Under the pieces are notes generated by a model. The model worked only from the letters and a program-made list of their open reading frames with translations, was not told the DNA's origin and did not search any database. From an uncultured Clostridia bacterium (GTDB taxonomy: Bacteria > Bacillota > Clostridia > TANB77 > CAG-508): a DNA stretch of 64,000 nt. A program made the position numbers and the translations under genes. Positions within the stretch are counted from its first letter, which is position 1. The number at the start of each line of letters is the position of its first letter. The stretch is taken from positions 62,001 through 126,000 of the forward strand of contig CAKOUO010000002.1 in NCBI GenBank assembly GCA_934120645.1, written 5' to 3'. Positions 57,790 through 64,000 of this stretch are shown in pieces.

Positions 57790-59868
57790 GTGTCAAATCA
57801 AATAATATATATAATAATGGGAAGTTCAGTAGCAGCAATTGCTATAATTGCTATTATATATTATATATTGTCAAAGAAAATGCAAAAATCAGAATATAAA
57901 AAAATACAAAAACTTCAACAAGGAACTAAATCAAGTGCATTTTCTTCAGAAGTAATGTTCCAAAAATTATACTTAACATATGTAAAAATACCTTTTATAA
58001 AAAGATACATATTAAAATTAAGAAGAAGATTAGAAATAATAAACATTGAAGATGAATATGCCACAAGAAGAGACTCAGCAAAAATAATGACAAAAGCACT
58101 TTGCATATTACTTCCTTTAGTTATACTAACAATAGTTTTTACAAAATCTAATTATCTATTAATGTTCATATTATTGATATTCGAAATATTTATGATAGAT
58201 ATTTTAATAGAAGGTTCAATAGATAAAAAAGATGATGAATTATTATTACAACAAGTAGATTTCTTTTCAGAAATAAGACATGCTTACCATGAATTTAATA
58301 TGGTTGAAGAAGCAATATATCAAGTTTCACAAGATAATGAAAAAGAAGTTTCAAGACAAGGAGAAAAAATATACGAAATTTTAATTTCAGATGATCCTGA
58401 AACAGAATTAGAAAAATATTATGATGTTGCTCCAAATAACTTCTTAAAAGAATTTGCAGGTTTATCTTATTTAACAAAAGAATTTGGAGATAGAAAAGTA
58501 GATGGAGCTTCATTATATTTAAAAAATGTTGATAACATCACACAAGAGATGCAAATGGAAATATTAAAAAGAGATAAATTAAATTATGTTTTTAGAAGTT
58601 TATCTTTTATATCAATAGCTCCAGTATTATTATTAGAACCATTAAAAAACTGGGCTGTATCAAATTTCTCATTTGTAAAGAACTGGTATTATGGCAAATC
58701 AGGAATGATTGTTCAAATTTTAATTTTAATAATAACATTTGTTTCTTACATATTAGTTAGAAAATTAAAAGATAACGGATCAGTTAATACCAAAACACAA
58801 AATACACAAAATCCTTGGCAAGCAAAAGTTTATAAAAATAAATTTTTGAAAAAAATAGTTGATTTATTTTTACCAAAGGATGGAACAAAAGAATATAGAA
58901 AAGTACAAGAATTATTAAAAGATGCTGCATCTCCACTAAAAATGGAGTGGGTATATGTAAATAGATTAGCTTTAGTAATTGTAGTATTTATAGTATCATT
59001 GTTTACATTTTTACAATTACACAAAGTTGCTATAAATTATGAATATACGCAGCCAACAACCGATTATGACTTGATAGGTGGTTTATCTGCCAAAGATGAA
59101 GCAAAAGCAATGGAATTAACAAAACAAGATAATGTCTTTTTAAATATGTTTAGAGGAAAATTAGATACAACAACAAAAGATATAGAAAAAGCAGTAAAAA
59201 ATTCTAAATATTATAAAGATGCAGATGATGATGATATATCTACAGCAGCAAAAAGAATATATAAAAAATTACAAGTTGTAAATAGTGAGTATTTAAAATG
59301 GTTTGAGTTATTATTAGCATTTGTATTTTCATTAATTGCATATATGGCACCAATGTGGATTTTAACATTCCAAGTAAAAATGAGACAACTTGAAATGGAA
59401 GATGAAGTAATGCAATTCCAAACAATTATACTTATGCTAATGAGAATAGAAAGAGTTAATGTAGAAATTATTCTAGAATGGTTAGAAAGATACTCAAATA
59501 TTTTCAAAGGACCAATTACAAAATGCGTAAATAACTATGAAGCTGGTGCTTGGGAAGCATTAGAAGAAATGAAAAATGAAATATCTTATACACCAATGAT
59601 AAGAATTGTTGAAAGTATGCAAGCAGCAGTTGAAAAAATCCCTATAAAAGATGCTTTTGATGAATTAGATTCAGAAAGAGAATATTATAGAGATAAAAGA
59701 AGAGAATCAAACGAAAGATTAATAAAGAAAAAAGGTATGATTGGAAAAGTTATTGGATTTGCACCAATGGTTTGTATGTTTGTTGGATATTTAATAGTAC
59801 CATTAGTATTCATAGGACTTACAGCAATGTCAAATTCATTTAGCTCAATGTCAAAAACTAGCTTCTAG
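57790..59868 (+). CDS. Fused TadB-TadC-like platform protein
   Basis: GTG start behind TCAGGAGGTGAATAGCAA. The 692-residue protein holds two type II secretion F-type domains. The first (about 60-330) has membrane helices near 105-140 and 265-340. The second (about 350-690) contains EVMQFQTIILMLMRIERVNV, then YEAGAWEALEEMKNEI and a C-terminal helix pair. In classical Tad systems these are separate TadB and TadC genes, so this is a gene fusion. It forms the inner-membrane platform for TadA. The N-terminal helix lies at about 7-27. Confidence 0.82.
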   Translation: MSNQIIYIIMGSSVAAIAIIAIIYYILSKKMQKSEYKKIQKLQQGTKSSAFSSEVMFQKLYLTYVKIPFIKRYILKLRRRLEIINIEDEYATRRDSAKIMTKALCILLPLVILTIVFTKSNYLLMFILLIFEIFMIDILIEGSIDKKDDELLLQQVDFFSEIRHAYHEFNMVEEAIYQVSQDNEKEVSRQGEKIYEILISDDPETELEKYYDVAPNNFLKEFAGLSYLTKEFGDRKVDGASLYLKNVDNITQEMQMEILKRDKLNYVFRSLSFISIAPVLLLEPLKNWAVSNFSFVKNWYYGKSGMIVQILILIITFVSYILVRKLKDNGSVNTKTQNTQNPWQAKVYKNKFLKKIVDLFLPKDGTKEYRKVQELLKDAASPLKMEWVYVNRLALVIVVFIVSLFTFLQLHKVAINYEYTQPTTDYDLIGGLSAKDEAKAMELTKQDNVFLNMFRGKLDTTTKDIEKAVKNSKYYKDADDDDISTAAKRIYKKLQVVNSEYLKWFELLLAFVFSLIAYMAPMWILTFQVKMRQLEMEDEVMQFQTIILMLMRIERVNVEIILEWLERYSNIFKGPITKCVNNYEAGAWEALEEMKNEISYTPMIRIVESMQAAVEKIPIKDAFDELDSEREYYRDKRRESNERLIKKKGMIGKVIGFAPMVCMFVGYLIVPLVFIGLTAMSNSFSSMSKTSF

Positions 59869-59881
59869 AAGGGAGTAAAGT

Positions 59882-60556
59882 ATGGAAAATGCATCAAAAG
59901 CATTATTAATGGCTGGTGGAATTTTAATAGCATTATTAGTAATAGGTACTCTGTTATTGATGTTTAATCAAATATCAGTTTATCAAAAGCAAAATTCAAG
60001 TTCAGAAAAAGAAGCACAAATAGCAGCTTTTAATCAAGAATTTGCAAAATATGCAGATGAAGATGAATTAAAAGGAACAGATATAATTTCATTAGTTAAT
60101 AAAATTATTGATTTTAATAAAAAAGATGGAATAGGTAATTCTATTGATTATGATAAAAAAATTACATTAAAAGTAACTTTTGGCGAGGACTTTGCAAAAC
60201 AATATGGAACAGGTGGAAAATTATTAGTCTTTAAAAATGTAAAACAGCCTTATGTAATTGATGCAAATACTAATAGCTCTAATAATGATTTTGTAGCAGC
60301 AATAAATAAATTTGGAGAATTAGAAAGAAAATATTCATTAAGTGTTATGAGTGTTTTATCTGCAAATTATGATACTATAAAATCTGGAACTAAAACAATA
60401 AAAGAACTTACTGGAAAAAACATAAATATAACAACAGAAGAAATAGAACAATATAGAGAATACTCAGAATTTAAAACATCAACATTTATACCTGATTCAA
60501 AACCAACTTATACAAATGAGCAGATAACAGGATTATCTTTTAAATATAAAAAATAG
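59882..60556 (+). CDS. Tad-associated pilin-like protein 1 (ENASKAL family)
   Basis: The N-terminus MENASKALLMAGGILIALLV has a short negatively charged head and one long hydrophobic helix (about residues 7-30), like Flp-type pilins or minor pseudopilins without a separate leader. The remaining 190 residues are a soluble domain with FNQEFAKYADEDELKGTDII. The same head recurs in the next gene and at 61572 and 62007, so the locus holds a paralogous series. Function unknown; probably structural subunits of the secreted fibre. Confidence 0.7.
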   Translation: MENASKALLMAGGILIALLVIGTLLLMFNQISVYQKQNSSSEKEAQIAAFNQEFAKYADEDELKGTDIISLVNKIIDFNKKDGIGNSIDYDKKITLKVTFGEDFAKQYGTGGKLLVFKNVKQPYVIDANTNSSNNDFVAAINKFGELERKYSLSVMSVLSANYDTIKSGTKTIKELTGKNINITTEEIEQYREYSEFKTSTFIPDSKPTYTNEQITGLSFKYKK

Positions 60557-60565
60557 AGGTGAATT

Positions 60566-61003
60566 ATGGAAAATGCATCAAAAGCATTGATTATGGCTGC
60601 AGGAGTACTTATAGGAGTATTAATAATATCATTAGCAGTGTATTTGTTTGCAACATTTGGCGCAACATCTGCACAAATCCATAGTCAAAATGCAGAAAAA
60701 CAAGTAACTCAATTTAATACAAAATTTACTTCTTATGAAGATAAAGAAGGGCTTACTATTTATGACATAATTACTGTTGCAGGTTTTGCAAAAGAAAATA
60801 ATGATTATTATGGAAATGATGAAAATTATACAATAGAAATTATAAAGCAAGGACAAAGAAATTTTCAAAATAACTTAGATAATAAAAATAGTATTATTAC
60901 AAAGGAAACAGGAACTGATGGTTCATTACCAACATACAAATGCAAGGTAACAGATTACCATGAAAATGGAAGAGTAAAGACAGTAGTTTTTACTAGAAAT
61001 TAA
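60566..61003 (+). CDS. Tad-associated pilin-like protein 2 (ENASKAL family)
   Basis: A 145-residue paralogue opening MENASKALIMAAGVLIGVLI. After the single hydrophobic helix, the motif QFNTKFTSYEDKEGLTIYDI is similar to the same region in the neighbours (NQEFAKYADED, NNKFTKYEGSR). The rest is beta-rich and ends VKTVVFTRN. ATG follows AGAGGTGAATT, 9 nt after the previous stop. Co-transcribed with the upstream genes. Confidence 0.7.
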   Translation: MENASKALIMAAGVLIGVLIISLAVYLFATFGATSAQIHSQNAEKQVTQFNTKFTSYEDKEGLTIYDIITVAGFAKENNDYYGNDENYTIEIIKQGQRNFQNNLDNKNSIITKETGTDGSLPTYKCKVTDYHENGRVKTVVFTRN

Positions 61004-61013
61004 AAATAAAATG

Positions 61014-61042
61014 TTGAAAAAAGTAATACTAAATGTTATAAT
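61014..61042 (+). promoter_or_regulatory. Internal promoter of the Tad-like locus
   Basis: TTGAAA (61014-61019), 17-nt spacer, TATAAT (61037-61042), 17 nt before the next start. It can separate expression of the minor subunits. Confidence 0.75.
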
Positions 61043-61059
61043 GAAAAGGATAGAAATAC

Positions 61060-61491
61060 ATGAAAAAAATAGCTATATTTTTAGTAATTATAATAATTAT
61101 AATATGTGGAATTTCATATTTATATTTAAACCATAAAGTAAGTTATAATGTTTCAAAAAAGGCTAACTTAGAGTTTGAGAATTATTTAAATGAAGAAGTA
61201 TATGGAACAGATTTAGCAACTGTAATAAATAGAGCAGTAGATAGTAATGAAAAAAATCAAGTCTTAAAAAATAATAAAGGAATTTATTTAAATAATGATA
61301 AAAACTCAATATCAATTGAAATAAAAATGATAGATAATGATTCTATATATCAAATGGAAACAATATATAATAAAGGAATCCAAAATTTTATAAATTATTA
61401 TTATAATATAAAATTTAAATGTGTAGAAATTAAATATCATGAGTCTACAAATAAAGTTAAATATATGTTATTTAATCAAATAACAAACTAA
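61060..61491 (+). CDS. Small anchored protein of the Tad-like locus, 143 aa
   Basis: Residues 3-23 form a hydrophobic N-terminal anchor after MKK. The soluble part contains FENYLNEEVYGTDLATVINR, which parallels the DIRTLVQEV and DIISLVNKI motifs of the ENASKAL proteins, so it is a divergent relative with a different N-terminus. The ribosome site is poor (AAAAGGATAGAAATAC). Its product ends in KYMLFNQITN. Function unknown. Confidence 0.62.
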   Translation: MKKIAIFLVIIIIIICGISYLYLNHKVSYNVSKKANLEFENYLNEEVYGTDLATVINRAVDSNEKNQVLKNNKGIYLNNDKNSISIEIKMIDNDSIYQMETIYNKGIQNFINYYYNIKFKCVEIKYHESTNKVKYMLFNQITN

Positions 61492-61571
61492 ACTAAGTTT
61501 TTAATGTTACTAATAAAAATTGTTAGTAAATTATAAATAAAATTTTTTATACATATGAAGGAGGAAAAAAA

Positions 61572-61985
61572 ATGGAGAACGCATCAAAAGCATTAATTAT
61601 AGCAGGTGCTATATTACTTTCAATATTAATAATTTCTTTAGGAATCTTTATTTTTACACAAGCATCTAATACAATAAAAAGTTCAGGTATGTCAGATGCA
61701 CAAGTAGAAGCTTTTAATAACAAATTTACTAAATACGAAGGAAGTAGAAAAGGAAGCGATATTCGTACATTAGTACAAGAAGTTTTAGCTAATAATAATA
61801 ATGATCAAGCATCAGATGAAACAGTTGTATCAATAGATGGTGTTGTTACATTAAAAGGAGAAGTTGGATCAACATCACCAAATTATGGAACTTTAAAAAA
61901 TACAAAAACATATGAAGTTTCTTTTGATTATGGAAATGGTGGAAGAGTAACAACAATACATGTTAATGAAGCTAAAAATAAATAA
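61572..61985 (+). CDS. Tad-associated pilin-like protein 3 (ENASKAL family)
   Basis: A 137-residue paralogue opening MENASKALIIAGAILLSILI behind AAGGAGGAAAAAAA. The helix spans about 7-28, and the conserved VEAFNNKFTKYEGSRKGSDI and DIRTLVQEVLANN follow. The C-terminal part is beta-rich with a glycine-containing DYGNGGRVTTIHV. It is shorter than the first member (224 aa), so subunit sizes vary within the series. Confidence 0.7.
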   Translation: MENASKALIIAGAILLSILIISLGIFIFTQASNTIKSSGMSDAQVEAFNNKFTKYEGSRKGSDIRTLVQEVLANNNNDQASDETVVSIDGVVTLKGEVGSTSPNYGTLKNTKTYEVSFDYGNGGRVTTIHVNEAKNK

Positions 61986-62006
61986 TAGTTAGAAGGGAGA
62001 ATAGTA

Positions 62007-62645
62007 ATGGAAAACGCAACAGACGCATTAAAAATGGCTGCGGCCGTATTAATATTTGTATTAGCAATTTCTATTACTATTTTGTCTTTTGGACAAGTAA
62101 GACAAGCATCAGACACAATATTAGATTATAGAGATAGAGAAACAACATATATAGATGGAAATTATTACTATAAAACAAATGGAACAGAAAGACAAGTAGG
62201 ATTAGAAACAGTTATGCCAGCTGTATTTAGAGCTTATTTAGAAAACTATAAAATAGTATTTGAAGGTTTGCAAGAACCTATTTATAAAATAAAACTTAAT
62301 GATGGGACATTTCAAGATAAATTTAGTTTAGACTTAGAAACAAATCAAAATACAATATACAAAAATGTAGTATTAGCAAATAATGATCAAAAAGCTGAAT
62401 TTTTATGTGGAATTTTATATGGAAAGTTTAGAAATAATTCAAATAAAGATATATTCGAAAAAAGATATAATGTAGAATTAACAAATACCACATTATATAA
62501 GCAATTACAAAACAAATTGAGTCAAGGGTATATTATAAAAGAATATTTAGGGGTTTATTATCAAGATGATAATGAGAGTACACCAGATGTTAATAAAACA
62601 GAAAAAAGAATTATCACATATAAAATTGTGCCAAGTGGGAGCTAA
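62007..62645 (+). CDS. Tad-associated pilin-like protein 4 (ENATDAL variant)
   Basis: A 212-residue protein starting MENATDALKMAAAVLIFVLA, a variant of the ENASKAL head. After the hydrophobic helix it continues DTILDYRDRETTYIDGNYYY and has a distinct C-terminal domain with no similarity to its neighbours that I can see. ATG follows AGAAGGGAGAATAGTA, 21 nt after the previous stop. Probably another fibre or tip subunit; function unproven. Confidence 0.65.
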   Translation: MENATDALKMAAAVLIFVLAISITILSFGQVRQASDTILDYRDRETTYIDGNYYYKTNGTERQVGLETVMPAVFRAYLENYKIVFEGLQEPIYKIKLNDGTFQDKFSLDLETNQNTIYKNVVLANNDQKAEFLCGILYGKFRNNSNKDIFEKRYNVELTNTTLYKQLQNKLSQGYIIKEYLGVYYQDDNESTPDVNKTEKRIITYKIVPSGS

Positions 62646-62659
62646 TTAAGGAGGTAGAA

Positions 62660-63187
62660 ATGAGCGATACATTTATAACAGTAGTTGTAATAGCTGTAGT
62701 AGCAATATTAATATTTGTACTACCATTAGTTACAATGGCTGAAAGGGTGGATTCTGCCTCACAAACTGATGTGCAAACATTGGCATCAGATTTTATAAAT
62801 GAAGTTAGAACAACAGGAAGAGTAACACCCGAAAATTATAATAAATTTTTAGAAAATTTAACTGCAACAGGAAACACATATGATGTTAATATGGAATTTA
62901 AAATTCTAGATGAAAATCCAGGGAAAAAATCAACACAAGCAACAAGAGATAAAATAGGTGAAAATGTGTATTATTCAGTATTTACATCACAAATATTGGA
63001 AAAATTAGATAATGAAGAAACATATCCTTTAAAAGAAGGAGATATAGTATCAGTAACAGTAAAAAATACAAATTTAACATTATCACAACAATTAAGAGAT
63101 TTTGCATATAAAGTTGTAGGAAATGACACATATACAATAGCAGCATCTCAAGGAGGATTAGTTACATCAACATATGCACAAAATTAG
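62660..63187 (+). CDS. Tad-associated membrane-anchored protein, MSDT family copy 1
   Basis: A 175-residue protein with N-terminal helix MSDTFITVVVIAVVAILIFV and a soluble domain. Its paralogue 68 nt downstream shares the whole architecture, including the identical DENPGKKSTQATRDKIGENV and the TLSQQL motif near the C-terminus. The short acidic head followed directly by a helix is like the ENASKAL group, suggesting the same export route. ATG follows AAGGAGGTAGAA. Function unknown. Confidence 0.7.
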   Translation: MSDTFITVVVIAVVAILIFVLPLVTMAERVDSASQTDVQTLASDFINEVRTTGRVTPENYNKFLENLTATGNTYDVNMEFKILDENPGKKSTQATRDKIGENVYYSVFTSQILEKLDNEETYPLKEGDIVSVTVKNTNLTLSQQLRDFAYKVVGNDTYTIAASQGGLVTSTYAQN

Positions 63188-63192
63188 TGAAC

Positions 63193-63221
63193 TTGAAAAA
63201 AATGCTGAAAAATGTTACAAT
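63193..63221 (+). promoter_or_regulatory. Internal promoter before the second MSDT gene
   Basis: TTGAAA (63193-63198), 17-nt spacer, TACAAT (63216-63221). Confidence 0.65.
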
Positions 63222-63254
63222 ATAAACAGAGTAAAATTTAAGGAGGATAAATAG

Positions 63255-63773
63255 ATGAGTGATACATTAATTACAGTAGTAGCTATAGCATTAGCAGCAG
63301 TATTAATGTTTGTATTTCCATTAATGACAATGTCAGATAGAACAGATGATGTTTCTCAATTAACTGTTGAAACAGCGACAACAGAATTTGTAGATGAAAT
63401 AAGAACAACAGGAAAAATAACACAAGATAAATATAGTAAATTCTTAGAAGCAATAGGGTCAACAGGTAATACTTATAATGTAGAAATGGAAGTAAAAGTA
63501 TTAGATGAAAATCCAGGAAAGAAATCAACACAAGCAACAAGAGATAAAATAGGAGAAAATGTATATTATTCTTTGTATACATCTCAAATAGAAGAAAAGT
63601 TAAAAAGTGGTACTTATAACTTAAAAGAAGGAGATATTGTTTCTGTTAATGTAAAAAATACAAACCAAACATTATCACAACAGTTGAAAAACTTTTTCTA
63701 TACAGTAACAGGAAAAGATACATATACAATAGCTGCATCACATGGTGGTATTGTAACAGCAACAGGAAAATAA
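63255..63773 (+). CDS. Tad-associated membrane-anchored protein, MSDT family copy 2
   Basis: A 172-residue paralogue of the preceding gene, starting MSDTLITVVAIALAAVLMFV. About half of the residues match by eye, with the longest identity around DENPGKKSTQATRDKIGENV. It ends TYTIAASHGGIVTATGK where copy 1 ends TIAASQGGLVTSTYAQN. It has its own promoter, so the two copies can be expressed differently. ATG follows AAGGAGGATAAATAG. Confidence 0.7.
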   Translation: MSDTLITVVAIALAAVLMFVFPLMTMSDRTDDVSQLTVETATTEFVDEIRTTGKITQDKYSKFLEAIGSTGNTYNVEMEVKVLDENPGKKSTQATRDKIGENVYYSLYTSQIEEKLKSGTYNLKEGDIVSVNVKNTNQTLSQQLKNFFYTVTGKDTYTIAASHGGIVTATGK

Positions 63774-63782
63774 AAACTTAAA

Positions 63783-63822
63783 CAATAGCTTGTAATTATA
63801 TTATTACAAGCTATTTTAAAAA
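63783..63822 (+). terminator. Intrinsic terminator after the MSDT genes
   Basis: Stem AATAGCTTGTAAT / ATTACAAGCTATT with a TATATT loop, then TTAAAAA. Confidence 0.75.
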
Positions 63823-63870
63823 TAAAGTATTTGTAATGCGGAACAAAGTGAAGCGAAAGGAAAAAAACTT

Positions 63871-64000
63871 ATGAAAATACAAAGTTTAGCTATAATGTTT
63901 ATAATATTAATTTTACCAATTTCATTAGTATTATCATCATACACAAGAGGTAGAGTTCAAACCATAAGTTTACAAGCAGAATATGATTCAAAACTTAATG
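63871..64000 (+). CDS. Partial gene at window end, membrane-anchored protein
   Basis: ATG behind GAAGCGAAAGGAAAAAAACTT opens a frame that runs off the window after 43 codons. It begins MKIQSLAIMFIILILPISLV, a single N-terminal hydrophobic helix, then LSSYTRGRVQTISLQAEYDS. The position directly behind the Tad-like pilins, and the small helix-first layout, suggest another secreted or anchored component of the same locus. Nothing more can be said without the rest. Confidence 0.6.
   Translation, partial: MKIQSLAIMFIILILPISLVLSSYTRGRVQTISLQAEYDSKLN

Overview
The window looks like part of the chromosome of an uncultured, low-GC, spore-forming member of the Clostridia, probably gut-associated (inference). 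The evidence is very A+T-rich DNA with AT-ending codons, strong AGGAGG ribosome binding sites, and sporulation genes (spoIIAA-spoIIAB-sigF, spoIID, spoIIQ-like, spoVS, spoVM, gerW, an alpha/beta SASP). Firmicutes-type neighbourhoods are also present (rny-ymdB-spoVS, era-yqzL-recO, spoVM next to rpmB). No CRISPR array, rRNA, prophage or intact transposase gene was seen.

Layout. 1-4.3 kb: a cut-off polysaccharide deacetylase, a large unknown protein, tRNA-Leu(CAA) and a protein built of four helix-turn-helix units. 4.3-11.8 kb: feoB, a solute-binding protein, recA-recX, scpA (without scpB), a DUF2953 gene and gerW. 11.8-15.6 kb: a sporulation block behind a promoter with two exact Spo0A boxes. 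15.6-23.4 kb: DUF3006 + metallo-beta-lactamase pair, rny-ymdB-spoVS, dut, a CarD-type regulator and a transglutaminase-fold protein. 23.4-28.4 kb: a class B sortase with its own surface substrate and regulator, tRNA-Leu(TAA), nth, spoVM and rpmB. 28.4-33.7 kb: tig-clpP-clpX, a structured leader RNA and a GNAT gene. 33.7-43.3 kb: an M14 peptidase, tmRNA, a FemX-like gene, alr, ftsH, an orphan transketolase N-subunit, rplU and rpmA. 43.3-48.1 kb: a variable pilin-like surface locus. 48.3-52.8 kb: glycosyltransferase, era-yqzL-recO, hpf, SASP. 53-64 kb: a Tad-like pilus/secretion locus that runs off the window.

Most striking observation: sigF is readable as a full sigma-F only if the ribosome skips one base twice, both times at AAT-CGG-A, 43 nt apart. 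The M14 peptidase gene needs the same +1 shift at AGT-CGG-A. In all three the C of a CGG codon is skipped and GGA is read. By my reading CGG is otherwise nearly absent as a sense codon: four in-frame cases, all in short genes with unusual codon use. I propose programmed +1 frameshifting at a starved or undecoded CGG codon, used in sporulation-related genes. Lineage-specific decay of sporulation genes is the main alternative.

Second system: two tandem pilin-like surface genes share nearly identical 5' halves but have different lectin-like 3' ends, followed by truncated 3' cassettes and a relic of rimI. The 3' end of the second gene is a GC-rich tract full of AAC/TAC/GGC codons that looks like the variable region of a diversity-generating retroelement whose template and reverse transcriptase lie elsewhere.

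Regulation visible in sequence: many TTGACA-17-TATAAT-like promoters, intrinsic terminators after most units, two families of inverted GGGAC repeats (REPIN-like) beside clpP, alr and era, a degenerate LexA-like site at recA, and Spo0A-like boxes at spoIIA and spoVS.
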